DNA of 64,000 bases, taken from an uncultured Celeribacter sp. (GTDB taxonomy: Bacteria; Pseudomonadota; Alphaproteobacteria; Rhodobacterales; Rhodobacteraceae). The notes under the pieces are model-generated. The model had not been told where the DNA came from. It was given only the letters and a program-made list of their open reading frames with translations, and made no database searches. The DNA lies in contig NZ_OY781106.1 of assembly GCF_963676475.1 (NCBI RefSeq), positions 1,488,001 to 1,552,000 on the forward strand, in the 5' to 3' direction. This document shows positions 26,154 to 35,616 of this stretch, piece after piece (the stretch's first letter is position 1; every line of letters begins with the position of its first letter). The position numbers and the translations under genes are program-made.

Positions 26154-26798
26154 TTACCGCACTTTTTCGGCGTCGATTTTCAGCCGCGTGACGAAAGCTT
26201 TCGAAATATGATCGGAAAGCGCTTTGTGCGCCGCATCCCCATCGCGGGCCTCGATCGCGGCGACGATGAGATCATGCTCCTTGATCGCCTCCTGGCCACG
26301 GCCCTCGGCGGCCAGAGAGGTGGTCGCCAAAAGCGCCATGGAGCGGTGCACCAGATCGAGCTGTTGCACGAGGTATTTGTTGTGCGACGCGAGGTGGATT
26401 TGTTTGTGAAAGCGGCGGTTGGCGCGCGACATTGGCTCTGGCTGGCCAATAAGGGCCCGGTCCGCCTCGACCATATCGCGCAGCACGCGGACCTCTTCGG
26501 CGGTGGCATGACGCGCAGCGAGACGCGCCGCAAGCCCCTCAAGTTCGGTGCGCACCACGTAGAGATCGGCCATCTGGTTGTGATCGAGCGACGCAACAAT
26601 CAAGGACCGCCCATCTCGGGTGAGCATGGATTGCGTCTCAAGCCGCTGCAACGCCTCGCGGATCGGCGTGCGCGACACGCCGAAGCGTTCCGCCAGCTCG
26701 CTTTCGACCAGACGATCGCCGGGGCGATAGACGCCGGTGTCGATCGCCTCGAGGATCAGCCCATAGGCATCTTTCTGGCTCGCGCGCGGGTCTTTCAT
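26154..26798 (-). CDS. GntR-family (FCD) transcriptional regulator
   Basis: 214 residues. The N-terminal winged helix has GVYRPGDRLVESELAERFGV and SRTPIREALQRLE, the GntR signature. The C-terminal FCD domain (about 80-210) has LYVVRTELEGLAARLAA and the metal-type histidine pattern with HKQIHLASHN and EHDLIVAAIEARD. FCD members sense small organic acids. The target is not evident; it is divergent from a HAD nucleotidase gene and 12 bases downstream-facing of the glycosyltransferase stop. Confidence 0.9.
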   Translation of the reverse strand: MKDPRASQKDAYGLILEAIDTGVYRPGDRLVESELAERFGVSRTPIREALQRLETQSMLTRDGRSLIVASLDHNQMADLYVVRTELEGLAARLAARHATAEEVRVLRDMVEADRALIGQPEPMSRANRRFHKQIHLASHNKYLVQQLDLVHRSMALLATTSLAAEGRGQEAIKEHDLIVAAIEARDGDAAHKALSDHISKAFVTRLKIDAEKVR

Positions 26799-26932
26799 CT
26801 TTGGTCTCTCTTTTTGCTCATCGGGTTTTGCTCATCCGGGCAGGCCCAAACCATAGCCATGCAGAGCCCCCGCGATCAAGCGCTAACACGAGCCTGCTTG
26901 CATGTGCCGCAGAGGGCTTCTAAGGAGGACCC

Positions 26933-27583
26933 ATGGTAGCCGATCATTTCTCTCACGTGAAAACCTGGGTTTTCGACCTCGACAACACGTTATACCCGCC
27001 AGACGCCGCACTGTTTTCCCAGATCGAGGTCAAAATGACCGATTGGGTGGCGCGTGAACTGAACGTCTCATACGAAGAGGCCAACCGCCTGCGCAGCGCC
27101 TATTGGCGCGAATTCGGCACCACGCTTTCGGGCATGATGGCCAAACATGGCACCGATCCGCTGCCCTACCTCACCTATGTGCACGACATCGACTTTTCCG
27201 GCCTGACGCGTGATGCGGAGCTCAAATCCGCGATCACCGCCCTGCCGGGGCGCAAGATCGTCTACACCAATGGCTCCGCGCCCTATGCCGAACGAGTCTT
27301 GGAGGCGCGCGGGCTGACCGGGATTTTCAACGCGGTCTATGGCATTGAACATGCTGAATTTCACCCCAAACCAAAGGCTGAAGCCTTTGACACAGTTCTG
27401 CGCCTTGGCGGGGTGACGCCGACGGAGGCCGCGATGTTCGAAGACGATCCGCGCAATCTCGAAGTGCCGCATGAGCTTGGCATGAAGACCGTCTATGTCG
27501 CCCCCTCACCGCTTGATCCGCCTGCGCCGCATATTCACCACCACACAAACGATCTGGCGCGGTTTCTGTGTGATCTGATGTGA
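26933..27583 (+). CDS. HAD-type pyrimidine 5'-nucleotidase
   Basis: 216 residues. HAD motif I is VFDLDNTLYPP (catalytic Asp16 region), motif II is IVYTNGSAPYAERVL, the Lys is in HPKPKAEAF and motif IV is AAMFEDDPRNLEVP. The DLDNTLYPP form with a short helical cap is the pyrimidine 5'-nucleotidase (SDT1/YjjG-like) group, which dephosphorylates UMP/CMP-type nucleotides or similar. The C-terminus holds HIHHHTNDLARFL. A strong AAGGAGGA ribosome site precedes the ATG at 26933. Confidence 0.88.
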   Translation: MVADHFSHVKTWVFDLDNTLYPPDAALFSQIEVKMTDWVARELNVSYEEANRLRSAYWREFGTTLSGMMAKHGTDPLPYLTYVHDIDFSGLTRDAELKSAITALPGRKIVYTNGSAPYAERVLEARGLTGIFNAVYGIEHAEFHPKPKAEAFDTVLRLGGVTPTEAAMFEDDPRNLEVPHELGMKTVYVAPSPLDPPAPHIHHHTNDLARFLCDLM

Positions 27584-27613
27584 TCTGACCCCGTCGGATT
27601 TACCTTTGCCCGC

Positions 27614-27627
27614 TTGACCCAAATCAA
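27614..27627. promoter_or_regulatory. FNR/FnrL box upstream of a small membrane protein
   Basis: TTGAC-CCAA-ATCAA fits the FnrL consensus TTGAY-NNNN-RTCAA on every fixed base. It lies 100 bases before the ATG at 27727, a usual position for an oxygen-regulated activator site. Binding is inferred. Confidence 0.6.
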
Positions 27628-27726
27628 TCACCTGCGTCAAAGCGTCGCCGTGACGAAAGGCGTGCCGTCACGTATTTCCGGTCGAAATCCAAAACACACG
27701 CAACACATCACTCGCGGAGCACGCAC

Positions 27727-27957
27727 ATGACCGACGCCACTCTCGACATCTCCCTGTCCCACGACTCCCATGATCACCATGAAGACGGCATCGCGACGCC
27801 GCGCGGTGTGGCGCTGTTTTTGCTGGTGGTTGTCGCGGTTCTGGCCGCTGTCATCTACGGTATGTTCGCCATCGGCCCCTGGGTTCTGGGCGTGACCGCC
27901 GTCGCGACCGTTCCGGTGATCTACCTCGTGCTGATCCTGCTGACGATGGGTCGCTAA
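27727..27957 (+). CDS. Small His-rich two-helix membrane protein, probably oxygen-regulated
   Basis: 76 residues. The soluble N-terminus contains SHDSHDHHEDG, five histidines with acids, and could bind a metal. Two membrane helices follow (ALFLLVVVAVLAAVIYGMF and VTAVATVPVIYLVLILL). A GGAG ribosome site lies 7 bases before the ATG. A perfect FNR-type box 100 bases upstream suggests expression at low oxygen. It does not match the small aa3 oxidase subunit IV that I know. Function is unknown; a role as a small respiratory-complex subunit or metal handling is speculation. Confidence 0.75.
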   Translation: MTDATLDISLSHDSHDHHEDGIATPRGVALFLLVVVAVLAAVIYGMFAIGPWVLGVTAVATVPVIYLVLILLTMGR

Positions 27958-28069
27958 GCCCGCATGACGATCCCGAGGGGCCGCGCGCAGACGATGCTGC
28001 CCCTTGGACAATCCGCTCTTTTGCACCTATCTCTGAGGCAAAGCCCAAAGATGCAGAGGAGATCCGGCC

Positions 28070-29290
28070 ATGACATCCCAGAACAACGACACGGTTGATG
28101 TCGTGGTCTCAGGCGGCGGCATCGCGGGCCTGATTGCGGCGGCGGCTTTTGGCGCCTCCGGTTTCAAGGCCCTGATGATCGACCCCGCGCAACCCGTCAT
28201 CACAGGCGACGAGGCCAGCTCTGACCTGCGCTCCACCGCATTCCTGCGCCCGGCGCGCGATCTTTTCCAACGCATCGGCATCTGGGACACGCTCGCACCT
28301 CATGCGACGCCTTTGGAAGCGCTGCGTATTGTCGACACCTTGCCCGGTGAAGACGGCACACCTGCGGTGATCCGCACCGAGCGGCAATTCGAAGGTCGCG
28401 AAAGTGGCGATGAACCTTTTGGCTGGAATTTCCTGAACTGGGTGATCCGCCGCGAATTGGCCCGTGCGGTGCCCGATATCCCAAACGTCGAACTGCGCTA
28501 TGGCGTGGGCTTCAAAAGCCTCTTCACGCGGACCAGCGAGGCCCGCGTGACGCTGACCGATGGGACGACCGTGCGGGCCAAACTGGTTGTGGCCGCCGAT
28601 GGACGCAATTCGCCGCTGCGCGATGCGGCGGGGATCGGCGTCAAGACCACGCGTTACGGTCAGAAATCGCTGGCGTTTACCGCCACACATGAGCTGCCGC
28701 ATCACAATGTCTCGACGGAGATCTACCGCGAGGGCGGGCCGTTCACCATGGTGCCCCTGGCCGACATCGACGGCAAACATGCCTCCGCCATCGTCTGGAT
28801 GAACAAGGGCCCCTATGCCACCGAGCTTTTGAACATGGAGGTGGAGGCCTTCAACGCCACCATGACCGCACGCTCTGCGGGGCTGTTTGGTAAGCTGGAA
28901 CTGGCCTCCGGACGGGGGATTTTCCCGATCATCACCCAGCTCGCGGATCAGCTTTCAAGTGAACGCGTCGCGGTGATCGCCGAGGCGGCGCATGTCTTGC
29001 CGCCCATCGGGGCGCAGGGGCTGAACACCTCTCTGAACGATTTGGCGGAACTCTTGGCGCTGGCCGAGAACGATCCCGCCGGCCTTGGCGGTCAGACCAT
29101 GCTCGACGCCTATGCCAAGACCCGGCATCGCGACATCACGGCGCGCGCCAAGGTGGTTGATGTTTTCAACCGCGTGGTGCGCTCGGAAGACGACATCCTG
29201 CGCGTGGTGCGGCTTTTGGGGCTGAAAGCGGTGCATGACCTGCGCCCGGTGCGGCGCAAGGTGATGGAAGCGGGGCTGGGGCCGATCTAA
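28070..29290 (+). CDS. UbiH/UbiF/COQ6-family FAD monooxygenase
   Basis: 406 residues. The Rossmann FAD loop is VVVSGGGIAGLIAAAAFG (residues about 11-28); the DG motif is VVAADGRNSPLRDAAGI; and the second FAD motif appears as VAVIAEAAHVLPPIGAQGLN, where the usual GDAAH is E-A-A-H. Members hydroxylate the ubiquinone ring at one of three positions; which one cannot be told. The GD to EA change in the ribityl-binding motif is unusual and worth noting. A GGAGAT ribosome site precedes the ATG. Confidence 0.88.
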   Translation: MTSQNNDTVDVVVSGGGIAGLIAAAAFGASGFKALMIDPAQPVITGDEASSDLRSTAFLRPARDLFQRIGIWDTLAPHATPLEALRIVDTLPGEDGTPAVIRTERQFEGRESGDEPFGWNFLNWVIRRELARAVPDIPNVELRYGVGFKSLFTRTSEARVTLTDGTTVRAKLVVAADGRNSPLRDAAGIGVKTTRYGQKSLAFTATHELPHHNVSTEIYREGGPFTMVPLADIDGKHASAIVWMNKGPYATELLNMEVEAFNATMTARSAGLFGKLELASGRGIFPIITQLADQLSSERVAVIAEAAHVLPPIGAQGLNTSLNDLAELLALAENDPAGLGGQTMLDAYAKTRHRDITARAKVVDVFNRVVRSEDDILRVVRLLGLKAVHDLRPVRRKVMEAGLGPI

Positions 29291-29332
29291 GGCGCCCCCC
29301 TTTCCAGCCCCACCACTGTCTCATGTTTCTCG

Positions 29333-29350
29333 CGCGTTAAGGTTAACGCG
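29333..29350. repeat. Perfect 18-bp palindrome CGCGTTAA-GG-TTAACGCG
   Basis: Eight-base arms around GG between two convergent genes. No T run follows, so it is not a clear terminator. It contains two TTAA half-sites but only 2 bases apart, so it is not a CtrA site. Confidence 0.6.
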
Positions 29351-29379
29351 TGAGAAAGCGCTTGAACGTATCAGCCTGT

Positions 29380-29446
29380 GTTTCCTTTGCTGCTGCAAAT
29401 ATTCAAAACCGATTGACCGGATGAGTATTTGGGGCACAAAGGAAAC
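29380..29446. repeat. Imperfect inverted repeat (REP-like) between convergent genes
   Basis: GTTTCCTTTGCTGCTGCAAATATTC (as 29380-29404) is mirrored by 29423-29446, which begins GAGTATTTGGGG and ends CACAAAGGAAAC. About 19 of 24 positions pair. It sits right at the end of the aminotransferase gene and may stop transcription from both sides. Short repeats ending in an ATTTGGGG-type core are common between genes in Roseobacters, from memory. Confidence 0.5.
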
Positions 29447-29448
29447 CC

Positions 29449-30579
29449 TTAGCCCTGCACCGCATCCAGCGCCGCCTCCAGCCGAGCAATCGTCGCATCG
29501 ACGTCATAGAGCTTGTCCAACCCGAAAAGCCCGAGGCGGAAGGTCGAGAACCCCTCGCCTTCATCGCATTGCAGCGGCACGCCCGCCGCAATTTGCACCC
29601 CGTGCGCCGCAAAGGCCGCGCCGGTTTTGATAGACGGATCGTCCGTATAGCAGACCACGACACCCGGCGCCTCGACGCCCTCGGCCGCGACGGATTTAAA
29701 GCCGCGCTCAGCCAGAAGGTGCCGCACCCGGCGACCCAGCTCCCATTGCGCCTCGGAGAGTTTGTGAAAGCCGTAGTCCTTGGTTTCCAGCATGGCGTCT
29801 CGGAAGGCACGCAGCGCATCCGTCGGCATGGTGGCGTGATAGGCGTGACCACCGCCCATATAGGCCTCCATGATCGTCAGCCATTTGCCGAGATCTATCG
29901 CGAAGGACGAGCTTTGGCGGGATTTCACGGCCTCGATGCCGCGCTCAGAGAGCATCACCAGACCGGCCGACGGCTGGGCGGACCAGCCCTTTTGCGGCGC
30001 GGAGATCAGCACATCGACGCCGGTCGCCTTCATATCGACCCAGGCACAGCCCGAGGCGATGCAATCGAGCACCATAAGCCCGCCGTGTTCATGCACGGCC
30101 TCCGCGAGCGCGCGGATATAGGCGTCGGGCAGGATCATGCCGGAGGCGGTTTCGACATGCGGCGCGAAGACGGCGGCGGGTTTGATCTCGTGAATTTTGG
30201 CGACGGCCTCTTCCAAGGGCGCGGGCAGGAAAGCCGCGTTGGGTTCATTGCCGGTACGGCGCGCTTTCAGCACAGTTTGCGAGGCCGGGATGTCGCCCAC
30301 CTCGAAAATTTGCGACCAGCGGAAGGAGAAAAAGCCGTTGCGGATCACCATGACGTCTTCGCCATCTGCGATCTGGCGCGCGACCGCCTCCATCGCGTAA
30401 GTGCCGCCACCGGGGACCGCGACCGCCGTCTCGGCGTGATAGACCTCACAGAGCGTGTCGTGAATGTCTGTCATCACGGTTTGAAAGGCTTTCGACATAT
30501 GGTTGAGCGAGCGGTCGGTGAAGACGACCGAAAATTCGAGCAATCCATCGGGGTCGATATCGGAGCGTAAAGCGGTCAT
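29449..30579 (-). CDS. Class V pyridoxal-phosphate aminotransferase
   Basis: 376 residues from the ATG at 30579 with GGAGGA upstream. Fold type I class V features are seen: PGGGTYAMEAVARQI (phosphate site), a core Asp in LMVLDCIASG, and the PLP lysine Lys197 in SAPQKGWS. The C-terminal domain ends DVDATIARLEAAL. Related enzymes are serine-glyoxylate, alanine-glyoxylate and 2-aminoethylphosphonate transaminases; I cannot separate them from sequence alone. The gene has no obvious operon partner. Confidence 0.88.
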   Translation of the reverse strand: MTALRSDIDPDGLLEFSVVFTDRSLNHMSKAFQTVMTDIHDTLCEVYHAETAVAVPGGGTYAMEAVARQIADGEDVMVIRNGFFSFRWSQIFEVGDIPASQTVLKARRTGNEPNAAFLPAPLEEAVAKIHEIKPAAVFAPHVETASGMILPDAYIRALAEAVHEHGGLMVLDCIASGCAWVDMKATGVDVLISAPQKGWSAQPSAGLVMLSERGIEAVKSRQSSSFAIDLGKWLTIMEAYMGGGHAYHATMPTDALRAFRDAMLETKDYGFHKLSEAQWELGRRVRHLLAERGFKSVAAEGVEAPGVVVCYTDDPSIKTGAAFAAHGVQIAAGVPLQCDEGEGFSTFRLGLFGLDKLYDVDATIARLEAALDAVQG

Positions 30580-30855
30580 TGGGTCCTCCTCGGAATATAG
30601 TCGTGGCGTATGCGGTGGCACAAAGGCCACGGCTCGCGCCTGTTGCTGCGACGGGGCAGGACAGAAAGCCGCTCTGTCCGTCATACTTCATCGCAAAACG
30701 CTATGCCGTGTATCGGGCCACAAGAGCACCGGACGGGCGAAAAAACAAGGCGTTGACCAGAGCATAATAAAAGACCGCATCCGCAAAAATAGAGATGCGT
30801 CACCAGAGGCAGAGCGTCCGACAAAGATCGGGCAGAACATACATACAAAGCAGTC

Positions 30856-31996
30856 ATGCCGACAGAAGAACTCATCGTGATGGGCGCGTCCATCGTGAAC
30901 AATCCTATTGGCACGTCCTACGATTATCGCGGGGACGCCAATGACGGCGCCTATATGACCGGCGGCGAGAGCGTGTTCGGCGACGACGACATCGTTGTCT
31001 TCACGATCGACAATGTGAACATGGACGGCTCGCTCGACAGCCAGTCCCAAGTCGTGTCCATCGTCGTCTATGACAATGCCGCCGATTACGCCAATGGCGA
31101 GAGTCTCTATGAGTATTCCAACACCGGCAGCGGCGGCGGCTGGCCGTGGTCGTGGGGCGACGACACCGGCGATGTCAGCACCTCGGTCCATGACATGGGC
31201 GACAATTACCTTTATTTTCAGGCAGGTGGATTTACCTCAACCGATCCAAACGCCCCGATCTCGATGACTTGTTCCTCGCACCCGGCACGAATTTGCAGGA
31301 TGAATTCCCGATCTGGCTCAGCCACGAGACTGACAACGATTATAATGGCGACGGCATCATCGACGCTGAGGAAGAAGGCGACGGCATCTTCGAAGTCGAC
31401 GAGAACAACAGCTTTGCCGAAGACGAGATCAGCGCCGCGATCTGCTTGGCACGAGGCACGTTGATCGACACGCCAGAGGGGCCGCGCTTTATCGAGACGC
31501 TCCAAAAGGGCGATCTGATCCACACGCTCGATCACGGGCCTCAGCCCATTCGCTGGATCGGGTCGCGACGGGTGGCCGCGACCGGGGCGCTGGCGCCGAT
31601 CCGGATCAAGGCGGGAACCCTGGGCAATCTGCGCGATCTCCTGGTGTCGCCCAATCACCGCATGATGATCCGTGGCCCCAAGGCCGAGGTCCTGTTTGGA
31701 GAGCGTGACGTTTTGGTCGCGGCGAAACATCTGGTCAATGACGCCACGATCCGCCCGGCGCCACGCGCGGAGGTGGACTATTTCCACATGCTGTTCGACG
31801 CGCATCAGATCATTTTCGCCGAAAGCTGTCTGACCGAAAGCCTGTTCCCCGGCCAAGAGGCCTTGAACGCCGTGGAGGAAAGCGCCCGTGCAGAAATCCT
31901 GACGCTTTTCCCGGAACTGCAAGAGACCCCCGCCCCCCCCTCACACGTTACGAATTGAAAGCCTGGGAGGCGCAGGCCCTGCGTCGCTTCTCCTGA
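30856..31996 (+). pseudogene. Hint-domain protein gene, broken by two single-base frameshifts
   Basis: Aligns along its full length with the intact paralogue at 32019-33149. The first frame (from 30856) gives the N-terminal domain MPTEELIVMGASIVNN... to about 31256, where loss of one C from a short C run (31253-31256) shifts the frame; adding it restores NAPDLDDLFLAPG. The second frame (to 31932) carries the Hint domain with CLARGTLIDTPEGPRFIETL and SPNHRMMI. A second shift in the C8 run at 31933-31940 ends it early; one more C restores LTRYELKAWEAQALRR and a stop at 31994-31996. Either a recent pseudogene or two homopolymer sequencing errors. The N-terminal domain is unknown; Hint domains self-process in hedgehog/intein proteins. 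Confidence 0.85.
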
Positions 31997-32018
31997 GTTC
32001 AAAGAGAAAGCATGCAAA

Positions 32019-33149
32019 ATGTCGACTGAAGAAATTCTGGTGATGGGCAGCTCGCTGCTCGACAATGTCGCGATCGGCACAAACAGCGGCGACGGCAATG
32101 GCGGGCATATCATGATCCACAACGGCACGATGCCGTTCGAAGAGGACGACATCGTGGTCATCACGGTCGAAAATGTCTCGGACGGGGAAGTCTCAGGGGC
32201 GAGTCGGATTACTGGGATCGTGGTCTATGACAGCGCCGCCGATTACGTGAACGGCACGGTGCAATACACCTATGAGCCGATGAACCCCGGGCAGACCGCC
32301 AATATTCAAAGCGATCTCTCCGGTCTGGGCGACACTTACCTGCGGTTCAACGCCAATGTGATGGTGCCGACAAATGGTGGCCCCTACCTCAACAACGTAC
32401 TGATCGCGCCGGGGCAGGATCTCACAGACCTGCGCCCGATCATCCAGATCGACCACGAAACGGATATGGATTACGACGGCGATGGCAATTTCAACATCGA
32501 CAACAACTATTTCGCCGAAGAGGTCATCAATGGCGCCGTCTGTCTGAGCCGCGGCACCCTGATCGAGACGCCCGAGGGGCCGCGCTTTATCGAGACGCTA
32601 CAAGAGGGCGATCTGGTCAACACGCTGGATCACGGGGCCCAGCCCATTCGCTGGATTGGGTCGCGTCGTGTGCCCGCCACAGGGGCGCTCGCGCCGGTGC
32701 TGATCCGCATGGGGGCGCTTGGCAATCTGCGTGACATGTGGGTGAGCCAGAACCACCGCATGCTGGTGCGCGGTCCGCAGGCCGAGGTGCTGTTCGGCGA
32801 ACGTGATGTCCTGGTCGCCGCCAAATATCTGGTCAACGATCACAGCATCCGCATTGTCGAGGGTGGCAAAGGCACCGGCATGGTGGAATCCGGCATGGTG
32901 GAATATTACCACATGCTGTTCGACGCGCATCAGATCGTCTTTGCCGAAGCCTGCCCGACCGAAAGCCTCTACCCCGGACAGGAAGCGCTCAAATCCGTGT
33001 CGGATGAGGCGCGGTGTGAAATTCTGACGCTCTTCCCCGAATTCGAGGGGGACGGCGCGCAGCCGGATCTGTCGCGCTATGAGTTGAGAGCCTGGGAGGC
33101 CAAGGCGCTCCGAGACCTGCGCGCGCTGTCGCTCAGAAAGGCGAGCTGA
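32019..33149 (+). CDS. Hint-domain (hedgehog/intein-type) protein, intact paralogue
   Basis: 376 residues. An N-terminal domain of about 165 residues (MSTEEILVMGSSLLDN, DDIVVITVENV, IVVYDSAADYVNG) is followed by a Hint_2-type domain beginning at Cys in VCLSRGTLIETPEGPRFIET, with RWIGSRRVPATG, QNHRMLVRG and EYYHMLFDAHQIVFAE. The leading Cys and the NHRM/H block are the residues expected to catalyse N-S acyl shift and cleavage. No N-terminal signal is seen; such rhodobacterial proteins are often exported by type I systems, which is an inference. The C-terminus overlaps the convergent transglycosylase gene by 17 bases. Confidence 0.85.
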   Translation: MSTEEILVMGSSLLDNVAIGTNSGDGNGGHIMIHNGTMPFEEDDIVVITVENVSDGEVSGASRITGIVVYDSAADYVNGTVQYTYEPMNPGQTANIQSDLSGLGDTYLRFNANVMVPTNGGPYLNNVLIAPGQDLTDLRPIIQIDHETDMDYDGDGNFNIDNNYFAEEVINGAVCLSRGTLIETPEGPRFIETLQEGDLVNTLDHGAQPIRWIGSRRVPATGALAPVLIRMGALGNLRDMWVSQNHRMLVRGPQAEVLFGERDVLVAAKYLVNDHSIRIVEGGKGTGMVESGMVEYYHMLFDAHQIVFAEACPTESLYPGQEALKSVSDEARCEILTLFPEFEGDGAQPDLSRYELRAWEAKALRDLRALSLRKAS

Positions 33150-33891
33150 GCGCGGCTTTCACGTCAGAGGCCAGATCGCCGGTCTCTGAAACAGGCCGCG
33201 GCAAAGGCACCGGCGAGCTTTTCAGCATAGGTCGGCAAAACGGCTGCGCGGCGAGCCAACGCCGCATGTCCTCACGTTTGCGCGCCGAATGAAACGGTCC
33301 CCAATCGGCGGCCACGCCCCGCATGCCTTGGCTGACCACCCGGTCGCGGGCGACCGTTTTGTTCATGATCCTGACCGCACAGGACAGGTTCATCTCGCCA
33401 TCCTTGAGCGCCTCGCCCGTGCCGGCCCGACAGTTGTAATGCCGCGCGGTGGGTGGCGCGATCTGCACCAGCCCGTACCACAAACCCCCGCCCCCTACGG
33501 CCGTCTCCCGCCATGTGCTTTCGTGATAGGAGAGCGTCGAGAGAAGCCCGGCCCAAAACGCGGCCCGCCCGCTTTCGTCCTGCGTGGCATAGCCCGGGCA
33601 CCATGTGTTGATGTCGCCCGGCACCGTCTTGATCAGCGCCTGACCGTGGCTGGCCACCGCCGTCATCGCCGCACGGGTCCAGGCGGGGCCACGGCTCTGG
33701 TTTTTCCAACGCAGTTTTGGCATGCGAATTTCATAGGGGCGCGGTTTCGGCAGGGGGCTGACGGACAAGGGCGCGACAGGGGCCGACATGGTCGAGGTGG
33801 TGTCAGAGGCCCAAGCCGGGGCCAAAACGGGGCTGGTCACACTCAAGATGTATGCGCACAACACAGAAGCAATCCTTTTCGGCACCCTCAT
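33133..33891 (-). CDS. Exported transglycosylase-like (SLT fold) protein
   Basis: 252 residues. A signal peptide ends near APAWA-SD (about residue 29). A Pro-rich linker follows, then a lysozyme/SLT-type domain: [20 protein letters not shown] with the catalytic Glu in [19 protein letters not shown] (equivalent to the usual GLMQI), and a C-terminal helix. It should cleave peptidoglycan in the periplasm. Cysteines (WCPGY, YNCRAG, LSCAVR, PFCRP) suggest disulfides. GGTGAG is the ribosome site. The residues around GLMQ are altered, so activity is likely but not certain. Confidence 0.8.
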   Translation of the reverse strand: MRVPKRIASVLCAYILSVTSPVLAPAWASDTTSTMSAPVAPLSVSPLPKPRPYEIRMPKLRWKNQSRGPAWTRAAMTAVASHGQALIKTVPGDINTWCPGYATQDESGRAAFWAGLLSTLSYHESTWRETAVGGGGLWYGLVQIAPPTARHYNCRAGTGEALKDGEMNLSCAVRIMNKTVARDRVVSQGMRGVAADWGPFHSARKREDMRRWLAAQPFCRPMLKSSPVPLPRPVSETGDLASDVKAALSSPF

Positions 33892-34036
33892 CTCACCACA
33901 TCACCCTTATCTACAGTTTCCCTTTATATGCCCGCGAAGCGCGCCTTTGCAAAGCGCGACCTCTTGCCACCTCTTGCTCATGGGCCTGAGACCGCCTAGA
34001 ACGCCAGAAAAGCTCGATCAGATCAGGGACACGCCC

Positions 34037-35554
34037 ATGCTTGACCATCTCGAATATGCCGCACCGAAAGTGAAAACCATCGCGGGTGCGAAAGAGGATT
34101 GGGAACTCGTCATCGGGATGGAGATTCACGCACAGGTCGCCTCCGAGGCCAAGCTGTTCTCCGGCGCCTCCACGCAATTCGGCAACGAGCCAAACTCCAA
34201 CGTCTCCTTTGTGGATGCGGCGATGCCGGGCATGTTGCCGGTGATCAACGAATATTGCGTCGAGCAGGCCGTGCGCACGGGGCTCGGGCTCAAGGCCGAC
34301 ATCAATCTCTTCTCGGCCTTTGACCGTAAGAATTATTTCTACCCGGACCTGCCGCAGGGGTATCAGATTTCTCAGCTTTACCATCCCATTGTTGGCGAAG
34401 GCGAAGTCTTGGTCGATATGGAGCCCGGAATCGCCCGCAAGGTGCGGATCGAGCGCATTCACCTTGAACAGGACGCGGGCAAGTCGATCCACGACATGGA
34501 CCCGACGATGTCCTTCGTCGATTTGAACCGGACCGGCGTGGCGCTGATGGAGATCGTTTCGCGCCCCGACATTCGTGGCCCCGAAGAGGCCGCGGCTTAC
34601 GTGCTGAAACTGCGTCAGATTCTGCGCTATCTCGGCACCTGTGACGGCAACATGCAGAACGGCAACCTGCGCGCCGACGTGAACGTGTCGGTCTGTCGTC
34701 CGGGTCAGTATGAGAAATACCAGGAGACGCAGGATTTCTCGCATCTCGGCACCCGTTGCGAGATCAAGAACATGAACTCCACGCGGTTTATCCAGATGGC
34801 CATCGACTATGAGGCCCGTCGCCAGATCGCCATTCTCGAAGACGGCGGCACGGTCGATCAGGAAACCCGCCTGTACGATGCGGCCAAGAACGAAACCCGG
34901 TCGATGCGCTCGAAAGAGGAAGCACACGATTATCGCTACTTCCCCTGCCCCGACCTTCTGCCCTTGGAGATCGAACAAGAGTGGGTGGACGACATCGCCG
35001 CGTCTCTGCCGGAACTGCCGGATGAGAAGAAAGCGCGTTTCGTCAAAGACTTCGGCCTGTCGGAATATGACGCGGGCGTTTTGACCGCCGACACGGTAAA
35101 TGCGGACTTTTTCGAGAAAGTCGTGGCCGTCGGCGAAGACGGCAAGCTCTCGGCCAACTGGGTGATCAACGAGTTGTTCGGCCGTCTGAAAAAGGACGAC
35201 ACGGATATTGCGGAAAGCCCGGTCAGCCCGAAGCAACTCGGCGAGATCGTCAAGCTGATCAAGGCGGACACAATCTCCGGCAAGATCGCCAAAGACCTCT
35301 TCGAGATCGTCTATACTGAAGGCGGCAACCCGGCGGAAATCGTCGAAGCGCGCGGCATGAAACAGGTGACCGATACGGGCGCCATCGAGGCCGCCGTGGA
35401 CGAGATCATCGCCGCCAACCCGGCGCAGGTCGAAAAGGCCCAAGCCAATCCGAAACTCGCGGGCTGGTTCGTCGGCCAGGTGATGAAAGCCACCGGCGGC
35501 AAGGCCAACCCGAAAGCGGTGGACGCGCTGGTCAAATCCAAACTCGGCCTCTGA
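34037..35554 (+). CDS. gatB: Asp-tRNA(Asn)/Glu-tRNA(Gln) amidotransferase subunit B
   Basis: 505 residues from the ATG at 34037. The GatB cradle signatures are present: [14 protein letters not shown], the [18 protein letters not shown] block, the metal/kinase site [13 protein letters not shown] and [18 protein letters not shown]. The YqeY-like tail binds tRNA (last 150 residues, ending [11 protein letters not shown]). It phosphorylates the misacylated aminoacyl-tRNA and, with GatA/GatC, amidates it. Frames further upstream overlap the transglycosylase promoter and are not used. A terminator follows. Confidence 0.96.
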   Translation: MLDHLEYAAPKVKTIAGAKEDWELVIGMEIHAQVASEAKLFSGASTQFGNEPNSNVSFVDAAMPGMLPVINEYCVEQAVRTGLGLKADINLFSAFDRKNYFYPDLPQGYQISQLYHPIVGEGEVLVDMEPGIARKVRIERIHLEQDAGKSIHDMDPTMSFVDLNRTGVALMEIVSRPDIRGPEEAAAYVLKLRQILRYLGTCDGNMQNGNLRADVNVSVCRPGQYEKYQETQDFSHLGTRCEIKNMNSTRFIQMAIDYEARRQIAILEDGGTVDQETRLYDAAKNETRSMRSKEEAHDYRYFPCPDLLPLEIEQEWVDDIAASLPELPDEKKARFVKDFGLSEYDAGVLTADTVNADFFEKVVAVGEDGKLSANWVINELFGRLKKDDTDIAESPVSPKQLGEIVKLIKADTISGKIAKDLFEIVYTEGGNPAEIVEARGMKQVTDTGAIEAAVDEIIAANPAQVEKAQANPKLAGWFVGQVMKATGGKANPKAVDALVKSKLGL

Positions 35555-35572
35555 ACCGAGCCCAAACTGAGC

Positions 35573-35599
35573 AAGCCGTCCTTTTTGGGGCGGCTTTTT
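35573..35599 (+). terminator. Rho-independent terminator after gatB
   Basis: AAGCCGTCC-TTTTTG-GGGCGGCTT then TTTC: a 9-bp stem with one G-U pair, 18 bases after the stop and just before the next ribosome site. Confidence 0.85.
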
Positions 35600-35616
35600 C
35601 ATGTCAGGAGCATAGA

